DNA of 64,000 nt from Clostridium_I sp047718555 (GTDB lineage: Bacteria; Bacillota; Clostridia; Clostridiales; Clostridiaceae), in contig NZ_JBDNRK010000007.1 of assembly GCF_047718555.1 (NCBI RefSeq), positions 1 through 64,000 on the forward strand, given 5' to 3'. This document shows positions 34,833 through 43,159 of the stretch, piece by piece. The position numbers were made by a program, and so were the translations under genes. Numbering within the stretch: the stretch's first letter is position 1; every line of letters begins with the position of its first letter. Below the pieces are notes generated by a model. That model was not told the DNA's origin. It was given only the letters and a program-made list of their open reading frames with translations, and did not search any database.

Positions 34833-36449
34833 ATGATAGTTGCAAATAATGTAAGCCTTAGTTATGGTGGTAGAAAATTATTTGAAGATGTAAATATAAA
34901 ATTTACTCCTGGCAATTGTTATGGAGTAATTGGAGCAAATGGAGCTGGAAAATCCACATTTTTAAAGATATTGTCCGGGGAAATAGAACCTAATACAGGG
35001 GATGTTAGTATGTCTCCGGAGGATAGACTTGCAGTATTAAAACAGGATCACTTTCAATTTGATGAGTTTGAGGTTTTAAAAACTGTTATCATGGGTCATT
35101 CTAAACTGTACAATATCATGGTAGAAAAAGATGCTATATATGCAAAGCCAGACTTTTCAGATGAAGATGGAATAAAGGCATCGGAACTGGAAGGTGAATT
35201 TGCAGAATTGAATGGTTGGGAAGCAGAGTCAGAGGCAGCTACTCTTTTAATGGGGCTAGGAATACCTGTAGAAGACCATTCTAAGAATATGAGTGAATTA
35301 AGTGGTGCAGAAAAGGTAAGAGTATTACTAGCCCAAGCTTTGTTTGGCCATCCTGATATTTTGCTTTTAGATGAGCCTACAAACCATTTAGATATGCAGT
35401 CTATAAATTGGCTTGAGGAATTCTTAATAAATTTTGAAGGTACAGTTATTGTAGTATCCCATGATAGACATTTTTTAAATAGTGTTTGTACTCATATGGC
35501 AGATGTGGATTTTGGTAAAATACAATTGTATGTAGGAAACTATGATTTCTGGTATGAATCCAGTCAGCTGGCATTACAGATGGCAAAGGATCAAAATAAA
35601 AAGAAGGAAGAAAAGATGAAAGAGCTGCAAACTTTCATTGCAAGGTTTAGTTCAAATGCATCTAAAGCAAAACAAGCTACTTCAAGAAAAAAATTACTGG
35701 ATAAAATAACTTTAGAGGACATAAAACCTTCTACGAGAAAATATCCATTTGTTGGCTTTAAACCTGAGAGAGAAGCTGGAAATGATATTCTAACTGTAGA
35801 GAATATAAGTGCCACAGTGGATGGTGTAAAAGTGCTGGATAATGTTAGCTTCATAGTTAATAAAGGTGACAAAATTGCTTTTGCTGGTGAAAGCGAAATA
35901 GCTAAAACTACACTGTTTAAAATATTGATGGGAGAGATAGAACCAGATAGTGGTTCCTTTAAATTTGGAGTTACTATTACCACTTCTTATTTCCCAAAAG
36001 ATAATTCAAAATATTTTAATGAAGTAGATTTAAGTTTAGTTGATTGGCTAAGACAATTTTCAGAGGAAAAATCTGAAAGTTTTATTAGAGGATTTTTGGG
36101 TAGAATGCTTTTCTCTGGGGAAGAGGCACTTAAAAAAGCAAATGTGCTTTCAGGAGGAGAAAAAGTTAGATGTATGCTGTCAAAGATGATGCTTAGTGGA
36201 GCAAACTTAATTATTCTTGATGAACCTACAAATCATCTTGATCTAGAATCAATTACAGCATTAAACAACGGACTTATTGATTATAAAAGTGAATTGCTAT
36301 TTGTTTCCCATGATCATCAATTTATAGAGACAATTGCTAATAGAATTATAGAGATTACGCCGAAGGGAATAATAGACAGAAAGATGACCTTTGACGAATA
36401 TTCAACAAGTGATGATATAAAGAAACTTTCTGCAGAATTAAATTCTTAA
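34833..36449 (+). CDS. ABC-F family ATPase (YbiT/YkpA-like)
   Basis: The ATG at 34833 follows GGATGG; 538 residues. First nucleotide-binding domain: GANGAGKST, LSGAEKVRVLLAQAL, LLLDEPTNHLD. Second: LSGGEKVRCMLSKMM and ILDEPTNHLD, but its P-loop reads GESEIAKTT, with Ala where Gly is usual. A charged linker (about 250-300) joins the domains and there are no membrane segments. ABC-F proteins act on ribosomes; the YbiT-like branch is a general translation factor, so antibiotic resistance is not implied. Confidence 0.88.
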   Translation: MIVANNVSLSYGGRKLFEDVNIKFTPGNCYGVIGANGAGKSTFLKILSGEIEPNTGDVSMSPEDRLAVLKQDHFQFDEFEVLKTVIMGHSKLYNIMVEKDAIYAKPDFSDEDGIKASELEGEFAELNGWEAESEAATLLMGLGIPVEDHSKNMSELSGAEKVRVLLAQALFGHPDILLLDEPTNHLDMQSINWLEEFLINFEGTVIVVSHDRHFLNSVCTHMADVDFGKIQLYVGNYDFWYESSQLALQMAKDQNKKKEEKMKELQTFIARFSSNASKAKQATSRKKLLDKITLEDIKPSTRKYPFVGFKPEREAGNDILTVENISATVDGVKVLDNVSFIVNKGDKIAFAGESEIAKTTLFKILMGEIEPDSGSFKFGVTITTSYFPKDNSKYFNEVDLSLVDWLRQFSEEKSESFIRGFLGRMLFSGEEALKKANVLSGGEKVRCMLSKMMLSGANLIILDEPTNHLDLESITALNNGLIDYKSELLFVSHDHQFIETIANRIIEITPKGIIDRKMTFDEYSTSDDIKKLSAELNS

Positions 36450-36529
36450 TAGTGGGAAAGGGCGAACTAACTATAAAGATTGATTAAGATAATAAATAAT
36501 AAATGGTAATTTTGCTCATTAACTAGTGA

Positions 36530-36690
36530 AAGCTTTTCACCCGGTTGGCGCGGTGAAAAAGTGAAAGATTGCCGCAGGGGCGTCAAGGTGAAAGATTTAA
36601 CTTTTTGTGGCTGTAAAATCCCATGTTTTTGGGGATTTTACAGCCACAAAAGCTTTCAATGGTTCATGGACAGAAACCTTCAATTTAGTT
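36530..36690. repeat. Multi-hairpin intergenic element with perfect 20-bp palindrome arm
   Basis: A perfect 20-base inverted repeat (36603-36622 with 36632-36651, nine-base loop) is preceded by CTTTTCACC/GGTGAAAAAG (about 36532-36560) and repeated GTGAAAGATT words (36561 and 36588). No T run follows the long stem. It lies between convergent genes and has unusually high GC compared with its surroundings. Confidence 0.6.
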
Positions 36691-36719
36691 TGCAACATTC
36701 TTAAATTACGTTTTTTAAT

Positions 36720-37955
36720 TTATTCTTCTTCAAATGCAAATTTTGCTGCTGGAAAGGGTTTTAAAGCTCTTTCAAGAATTCCATGAACATAAGCTATCAG
36801 CACTCCATAATTAACTATGGGAACACCGGCTTCTATTGATGATGAGATTCTATGAAGCATAGCTTTTCTATTTAGCATACAGCCAGCACAGTGAACTACA
36901 AGGGCATAGTCCTTCAAATTGTCAGGGAAAGAAAAACCACTGGAAAATTCAAAACTAAGATCCTTACCAGTACTTTGTCTAAGCCATCTTGGTATCTTAA
37001 CTTTTCCAATATCGTCTGACTGTCTATGATGAGTACACGCCTCAGAAATAAGTATTTTATCTCCATCTTTAAGTTTATTTATAGCTTTTGCTCCCTTTAC
37101 CAGTTCTGTTAAATCTCCTTTATTTCTTGCCAGGAGTATAGAGAAGGAAGTAAGCAGGATATCCTTAGGGGTATCTGCAGATACTTTTAAAAATGCCTGT
37201 GAATCTGTTATTACAAGCCGGGGCTTTTTATTTAAGTTTTCAAGTGTTTCACGAAGCTCATATTCCTTTGTAACAATGGAAATGGCATCACTTTCTAAGA
37301 TATCTCTAATTACCTGCTGCTGTGGAAGTATAAGTCTTCCCTTTGGAGCAGCCTTATCTATAGGAGTTACAAGGACTACAAAATCTCCTGGAGAAATCAA
37401 ATCCCCTACAATTCTGAATTTATCTTCTTCTTCTGGAATTGACTTTATAAGTTCAGTTTTTATATCATCTATACCTATATTGTTAGAAGCAGAGGCTTTT
37501 ATAATCTTTATTTTAAGTTTGTCTTCCAATTCCTTAACAGCAGCTGCATCTATATCTTTTAGATCTAATTTATTTAGCACAGTAATTACCGGTATATTTT
37601 TTGATTTTATTTCGGCTATAGTTTCAATATCAAAAGTAGACATACCAGCATAACTATCTATTATTACTAGGGCTATATCTGCTTTATTTAGTACATCCAT
37701 GGTTTTCTTTTTTCTAAGTTCTCCAAGTTCCGTTTCATCATCAAGACCGGCTGTGTCTATTAAAACTACGGGACCTAAAGGAAGGATTTCCATAGATTTA
37801 TAAACCGGGTCTGTAGTGGTTCCCTTTACGTCTGACACAAGAGCTATATTCTGCCCTGTAAGTGCATTTATAATACTGGATTTACCAGCATTGGTTTTCC
37901 CAAATAGAGCGATATGCAGTCTATTAGAACGAGGTGTTTCATTTAAATTACTCAC
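36720..37955 (-). CDS. hydF: [FeFe]-hydrogenase maturation GTPase
   Basis: A GTG start at 37955 (SNLNETPRSNRLHIA) agrees with the usual HydF N-terminus; an ATG at 37970 is also open. 411 residues. G motifs are GKTNAGKSS, DTAG and NKLD. C-terminal cluster ligands are CTHHRQSDD and HCAGCML. HydF is the scaffold that builds the di-iron part of the H-cluster and passes it to the hydrogenase. HydE, HydG and the hydrogenase are not in the window. aspA lies upstream on the same strand, a pairing seen in other anaerobes. Confidence 0.93.
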   Translation of the reverse strand: MSNLNETPRSNRLHIALFGKTNAGKSSIINALTGQNIALVSDVKGTTTDPVYKSMEILPLGPVVLIDTAGLDDETELGELRKKKTMDVLNKADIALVIIDSYAGMSTFDIETIAEIKSKNIPVITVLNKLDLKDIDAAAVKELEDKLKIKIIKASASNNIGIDDIKTELIKSIPEEEDKFRIVGDLISPGDFVVLVTPIDKAAPKGRLILPQQQVIRDILESDAISIVTKEYELRETLENLNKKPRLVITDSQAFLKVSADTPKDILLTSFSILLARNKGDLTELVKGAKAINKLKDGDKILISEACTHHRQSDDIGKVKIPRWLRQSTGKDLSFEFSSGFSFPDNLKDYALVVHCAGCMLNRKAMLHRISSSIEAGVPIVNYGVLIAYVHGILERALKPFPAAKFAFEEE

Positions 37956-37980
37956 AGTATCACCATCCATTATATTTTTT

Positions 37981-38106
37981 TATCAATGAATCTTACTCAG
38001 TGGGAGTTTGTATTCCCACTGAGTTTAGATGAATTATCCAGGGACGTGCCGGTGTTATCTCCACCTTTTGAAGGTGGAGTGTTACAGCAGCTAGTCATAG
38101 GATAAA
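37981..38106 (+). repeat. Dispersed three-helix repeat, copy C
   Basis: 126 bases. P1: 37981-37984 and 37986-37989 with 38095-38098 and 38101-38104. P2: ACTCAGTGGGA (37995-38005) with TCCCACTGAGT (38014-38024), fully paired. P3: CTCCACCTT (38059-38067) with AAGGTGGAG (38071-38079). It sits between aspA and hydF, only six bases from the aspA stop and opposite to gene direction, so it would be transcribed as antisense of the copy. Confidence 0.8.
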
Positions 38107-38111
38107 TTTGT

Positions 38112-39512
38112 TTATTTTCCAGGAATACCTGGACTGGTAAGTGAAAAGGGATTTAATATTTTATCCAGTAAATCTGTTGAGAGAAGCTTTTCATCAACAA
38201 CTATTTCTCTTATGGATCTATTTTCATTAATAGCTTTTTTTGCAACTTCTGAGGCCTTATCATAGCCAATATAGTACTGAAGAGCTGTTACTAGAGCCGT
38301 AGAGGCATCTAAATTAAATTTGCATTTATTTACGTCTACTTCTATATTATTAACACAATTCTTCGTAAGAGAAATTACTGAATTGTTTAAAATTTCTAAG
38401 GACTCCAGTATACTTTCTGCAATCAGTGGTGAAAAGGCATTTAATTCTAATTGACCACTAGAGGCTGCAAAAGTTATAGAGGCATCATTTGCAATTACTT
38501 TCATTGAAACCTGAGAAACCATCTCCAAAATTACAGGATTTACTTTACCGGGCATTATGGAGGAACCTGCCTGAACTGCTGGAATTAAAAGCTCTCCAAA
38601 ACCACCTTTAGGACCGCTGCCTAAAAGTCTTAAATCATTAGAAATTTTTATAAGATTTACTGCAGCAGCTTTCAAAAGTCCAGATACTTCGCAAAATACA
38701 TCCATATTTTGGGTAGTGTCTACTGGAAAGTCACTTCTGGAAAGACCTAATCCTGTAATGTCCTGTAATATGTCTGTAATTAAAAATATATATTTTTGAG
38801 GTGCATTCATGCCAGTTCCGATGGCAGTACCGCCTATGTTTATTTCTCTTAGCCTTTCTTCTACTTTATATAATCTCCAGCGATCTCTTGCTACAGCTCG
38901 TGCATAGGCTCCAAATTCTTGTCCAACCGTTATTGGAAGGGCATCCATCAGCTCTGTTCTACCTAGTTTTAAAATATGAGAAAAATCATTTTCCTTTACC
39001 TGTAGAGCTGTTTGCAGCTGAGAAAAGGAATCTGCTGCAAATCTTAAAAGCTTTATAGCCGCTATTCTTAAAGCTGTAGGATAGACATCATTGGTGGATT
39101 GACACATATTAACGTCATGTATAGGATGTATTAAAGAATAATCACCTTTTTTACCACCAAGAATTTCTATTGCAATATTACTTATAACTTCATTTACATT
39201 CATATTAGTGGAAGTGCCTGCACCTCCTTGAAGTGAATCTGTTATAAATTGGTCTTTAAATTCTCCTTTTAATATTCTGTCACAGGCCTTTATTATTGCT
39301 TGTGACTTTTCACTGGAAAGTAAATTTACTTTTTCATTTGCCAGTGCAGCAGCTTTTTTTACAATTACTAAAGCTTTTATTAGCTTAAAATTAACTTTTT
39401 TACCACTTACATTAAAATGCTCAGAAGCTCTTAAAGTGTTAATGCCATAATATACGTTACAAGGAAGCTTTCGCTCACCTAAAAAATCTTTTTCCAGTCT
39501 GAAATTTTCCAT
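38112..39512 (-). CDS. aspA: Aspartate ammonia-lyase
   Basis: The ATG at 39512 follows GTGGAGGA. 466 residues. The superfamily signature GSSIMPGKVNPV and the SS-loop are present, with GRTELMDALPITVGQEFGAY and MCQSTNDVYPT for substrate binding. It converts aspartate to fumarate and ammonia. The neighbour hydF suggests co-transcription, with repeat copy C between them. Aspartase rather than fumarase is supported by sequence pattern and context, but not proven. Confidence 0.88.
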   Translation of the reverse strand: MENFRLEKDFLGERKLPCNVYYGINTLRASEHFNVSGKKVNFKLIKALVIVKKAAALANEKVNLLSSEKSQAIIKACDRILKGEFKDQFITDSLQGGAGTSTNMNVNEVISNIAIEILGGKKGDYSLIHPIHDVNMCQSTNDVYPTALRIAAIKLLRFAADSFSQLQTALQVKENDFSHILKLGRTELMDALPITVGQEFGAYARAVARDRWRLYKVEERLREINIGGTAIGTGMNAPQKYIFLITDILQDITGLGLSRSDFPVDTTQNMDVFCEVSGLLKAAAVNLIKISNDLRLLGSGPKGGFGELLIPAVQAGSSIMPGKVNPVILEMVSQVSMKVIANDASITFAASSGQLELNAFSPLIAESILESLEILNNSVISLTKNCVNNIEVDVNKCKFNLDASTALVTALQYYIGYDKASEVAKKAINENRSIREIVVDEKLLSTDLLDKILNPFSLTSPGIPGK

Positions 39513-40081
39513 TGTGAAAGTCCTCCACATTAAATTTGCAATGAGGCATGTTTTATTTTCATATGCCTAACTTGTAAAGTAATTTTAGCAAAGTTTGCAT
39601 TTAATTTCAAATTACTAAGTTAATTTAAGGATTAAAATGTTAGAGTAATGTGAAATTTTGATTTTAAAAATATATAAAATTTAGAAAATATTAATTTATA
39701 TAAATAATTATTATATAAAATGAAGAATAATAATATATACTAAACAATATATTGAATTGACTACTTTTAAAAAGTATATTACAGTTAATTAGTATAGCAA
39801 GCAATTTTTGAGGTTATATGAAAATTTTACTTATAATGAAATTCAGAAAATATTATTAGGAAAATGCTTATTCTTTATTTGTATGTGAAGATTTCTCCGA
39901 TGACTACTCACTCTAATACTCATCTTCTTCAAAGTGGGAGTAAAGAGTGTCTACATCTCTGGATAACGACTTCTAATCATCAGATGGAATAAAAAAACTC
40001 CGCCTGATGTCAAGAATTCTGTTTATATAAGTAAAGATGAATGCTATTAAAGTGCTAAATATAGAGAGGGGCAAATAATAC
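39513..40081. other. Intergenic region with a reverse repeat copy
   Basis: 569 bases between divergent aspA and the M16 protease gene. Repeat copy D occupies 39893-40032. The rest is extremely AT-rich, and no promoter could be fixed. Confidence 0.5.
39893..40032 (-). repeat. Dispersed three-helix repeat, diverged reverse copy D
   Basis: Read on the minus strand it aligns through the whole length of copies B and C. The 3' end has TAGTCATCGG and the linker has GTTATCCAGAGATG. P2 keeps 11 positions with different bases: CATCAGGCGGA pairs with TCCATCTGATG (plus-strand 39999-40009 and 39978-39988), with one wobble and one mismatch. P3 is weaker (ACTC/GAGT, CTT/AAG). The 5' end ATAAACAGAATTCTTG recurs at 6564-6579. 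Confidence 0.65.
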
Positions 40082-43012
40082 ATGAATTTTGAAATCAATA
40101 AAAATTATTATGGCTTTAAGCTTTTGGAAGAAAAGAAAATTGATGATATAAGTTCAATGGTAAGGCTCTTTTCTCATGAAAAGAGTGGAGCTAAACTTGT
40201 AAGTATAGAAAATTCTGATGATAATAAAGTCTTTTCTATAAGCTTTAAAACATTACCGGATAACAGTACTGGTGTTTTTCACATATTAGAGCATTCAGTC
40301 TTATGTGGATCAAGAAAATTTCCATCAAAAGAACCCTTTGTGGAACTTGTTAAAGGTTCACTTAATACTTATTTAAATGCTGCCACTTATCCCGATAAAA
40401 CTATGTATCCTGTGGCAAGTAAAAATGATAAAGATTTTAGAAATCTTATGGATGTATATCTAGATGCAGTTTTTTACCCCAATATATATAAATATCCAGA
40501 GATAATGAAGCAAGAGGGATGGCACTATGAAATAAATAATAAAGAGGATGAATTAAAATATAAAGGAGTAGTATATAATGAAATGCAGGGTGTATATTCT
40601 TCACCGGAATCACTACTTTTTAGAGGAATAAATAGTAATTTGTTTCCTGATACTCCTTATGGTTTTGATTCAGGAGGTGATCCTGATGAAATACCTGAGC
40701 TTACTCAGGATCAGTTTTTAAATTATCATAAAAAATTCTATCATCCATCTAACAGCTACATTTACTTATATGGGGATATGAATATTGAAGAGGATCTCAA
40801 ATTTATAGATGAGAATTATTTGAGTAATTTTGATAAGGTAGATTTAAATATTGAAATACCTGCCCAAGAGCCTTTTAAGGAAATGAAGGAAAAATTTATA
40901 AATTATCCTATAGCCAGTGAGGAAAGTGAAGTTGATAAAACTTATTTAAGTTTAAATTTTACTATAGGAGATGTAAAAGACAGAGAACTTTATTTAGCTT
41001 TTGATTTATTGGAGGATATGCTGCTTGAAACTTCAGCCTCACCTTTAAAGAAAGCTTTAATAGATTCAGCTATAGCAAAAGATGTATTTGGTATCTACAA
41101 TAATGGCTCTCTTCAAACCTCTCTCAGTATTATTGTTAAAAATTCTAATGAAGATAAAAAAGAAAAATTTAAATCAGTTGTATTTGAAACTCTACAGGAT
41201 ATTGTAAAGAATGGTTTTGATAAAAATTTAATTGAAGCAGTACTCAATGCTAAAGAATTTGAATTAAAAGAGAGTGATTACAGCAGTTATCCAAAGGGAC
41301 TTGTTTACTGTGAAAAGGTACTTGGCAGTTTACTTTATGGTGGAAGTCCTTTTCAAAATCTAGAGTTTAATGAGGTACTCAATGCTATAAAAAATAATAT
41401 TCACAAGGGATATTTTGAAAAATTAATTGAAGATTATATATTGAATAATAATAATAGTTTATTATTTATGGTTATTCCCAAAAAACATTTAGCAGAAGAA
41501 AAAATAAAAGAAGATATAGAAAAACTTCAAAATTATAAAAACTCTTTAACAAAAGAAGAAATAGAAAAGCTTATAGAAGAGAATTCTATATTAACAAAAA
41601 GACAATCTTCTCCAGACACTCAGGAAGATTTAGAAAAAATTCCACTTTTGTCAATAGAAGATGTGAAGAAGAATTTGGATACTTATAATACTGTAGTTAA
41701 AGATTTAGATACTTATAAAATACTTTATACGGAACTTGTAACTAATGGAATAGATTATGTAGATTTTTATTTTGATACCAGTTACGTAAAGCAAGAGCAA
41801 ATACCATATATAACCTTACTTTCTTATTTACTAGGAAGAGTTGATACAGAAAAATATTCCTATGAAGAGCTTTCTAATGAGGTTAATAAGAATACTGGGG
41901 GTATAGATTTTGATGCTGAAGCTTATTCAAATTTAGATAAAATACAAGAATACTATCCTAAATTTATAATCAAGGGAAAAGCTCTTCATACAAAATCAGA
42001 AAATTTACTTAATCTAGTTTTTGAAATAATTAATTCAAGTAAATTTGATAATCATAAGAGAATTAAAGAAATATTATCTGAGCTAAAATCTAGAATTGAA
42101 ATGATAATTGTAAGTGGGGGACATAGAATTGCTTCCTCTAAAGTAACTTCTTATTATTCGGAATTGGGTAAATATGTAGAAACTATTAATGGCTTTACCT
42201 TTTATAAATTTTTAGTTGAAGTTGAAAAAAACTTTGATGACAAAAAAGATGAGTTTGTAAAAAATTTACTTGAAGTGTCAGAAAATATATTTACAACTAG
42301 TAATCTAATTGTAAATTTAGGTTCCAGTAAAGAGGATTATAATGACTTATCAAATAATATAGAGAATATTATTTCAAGAAAATTAAAGGCTAATAATAAC
42401 GAGAAGATTCAGTATAAATTTGAATTGAAGAAAGAAAATGAGGCTTTAGTCACTTCATCAAAGGTACAATATGTGGCAAAAGGCTATAATTTTTCTGAGT
42501 TTGGTTTTAAATATAGTGGTAAGCTTCAAGTGTTGAGAACTATATCAAATTATGATTATCTTTGGAATAATGTAAGGGTAAAAGGAGGAGCTTATGGAGT
42601 GTTTATTAACTTCAGGAGAAATGGCAATATGAATATTACTTCTTACAGAGATCCTAATTTAAGTGAAACTATAGATGTATATGATAATTTTTATAAATAT
42701 ATAGAAAACTTTTCTGCAGATGGAAGGGAAATGACAAAATATATTTTAGGAACTATAAGTAATCTAGATACACCTCTTACAAATTCAATGATTTGTGATA
42801 GGCAGGCAGTCCTTTATATCAGTAACATAGATGATGATTTCTTGCAAAGAGAAAGAGAAGAGATTCTGAAAACAAAGGTAGAGGATATAAGGGAATTTGC
42901 AACTCTAATAGATAAATGCATGAAAGAGAATTATATTTGTGTTTTAGGTGGAAAAGATAAGATAAATCAAAACTCAAATATATTTGGAAGTGTAGTTAAT
43001 GTATTTAATTAG
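40082..43012 (+). CDS. Insulinase family (M16C, PreP-like) zinc metalloprotease
   Basis: 976 residues. The inverted zinc motif HILEH is at 67-71, with a downstream Glu in GVVYNEMQG. Four related domains with the M16C-associated linker follow (about 430-700). Such peptidases degrade short peptides inside a closed chamber. No signal peptide is visible, so it should be cytoplasmic. AGAGGGGC lies before the ATG. It is monocistronic with a bidirectional terminator after it. Confidence 0.9.
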   Translation: MNFEINKNYYGFKLLEEKKIDDISSMVRLFSHEKSGAKLVSIENSDDNKVFSISFKTLPDNSTGVFHILEHSVLCGSRKFPSKEPFVELVKGSLNTYLNAATYPDKTMYPVASKNDKDFRNLMDVYLDAVFYPNIYKYPEIMKQEGWHYEINNKEDELKYKGVVYNEMQGVYSSPESLLFRGINSNLFPDTPYGFDSGGDPDEIPELTQDQFLNYHKKFYHPSNSYIYLYGDMNIEEDLKFIDENYLSNFDKVDLNIEIPAQEPFKEMKEKFINYPIASEESEVDKTYLSLNFTIGDVKDRELYLAFDLLEDMLLETSASPLKKALIDSAIAKDVFGIYNNGSLQTSLSIIVKNSNEDKKEKFKSVVFETLQDIVKNGFDKNLIEAVLNAKEFELKESDYSSYPKGLVYCEKVLGSLLYGGSPFQNLEFNEVLNAIKNNIHKGYFEKLIEDYILNNNNSLLFMVIPKKHLAEEKIKEDIEKLQNYKNSLTKEEIEKLIEENSILTKRQSSPDTQEDLEKIPLLSIEDVKKNLDTYNTVVKDLDTYKILYTELVTNGIDYVDFYFDTSYVKQEQIPYITLLSYLLGRVDTEKYSYEELSNEVNKNTGGIDFDAEAYSNLDKIQEYYPKFIIKGKALHTKSENLLNLVFEIINSSKFDNHKRIKEILSELKSRIEMIIVSGGHRIASSKVTSYYSELGKYVETINGFTFYKFLVEVEKNFDDKKDEFVKNLLEVSENIFTTSNLIVNLGSSKEDYNDLSNNIENIISRKLKANNNEKIQYKFELKKENEALVTSSKVQYVAKGYNFSEFGFKYSGKLQVLRTISNYDYLWNNVRVKGGAYGVFINFRRNGNMNITSYRDPNLSETIDVYDNFYKYIENFSADGREMTKYILGTISNLDTPLTNSMICDRQAVLYISNIDDDFLQREREEILKTKVEDIREFATLIDKCMKENYICVLGGKDKINQNSNIFGSVVNVFN

Positions 43013-43094
43013 ATTTAAATAATAAAAAGTTACCATAAAAATTAAAATTAATGGAGCATTTTCAAGAGTCTGATAATAATTAGAACAAAATAAT

Positions 43095-43132
43095 AAAGAC
43101 ACTATGAATCACTAAATTCATAGTGTCTTTTA
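43095..43132. terminator. Bidirectional terminator
   Basis: AAAGACACTATGAAT (43095-43109) pairs with ATTCATAGTGTCTTT (43116-43130). It serves the M16 gene and the convergent glgP. Confidence 0.9.
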
Positions 43133-43159
43133 GGATTATCAATTTTAAAAACAAAATGT

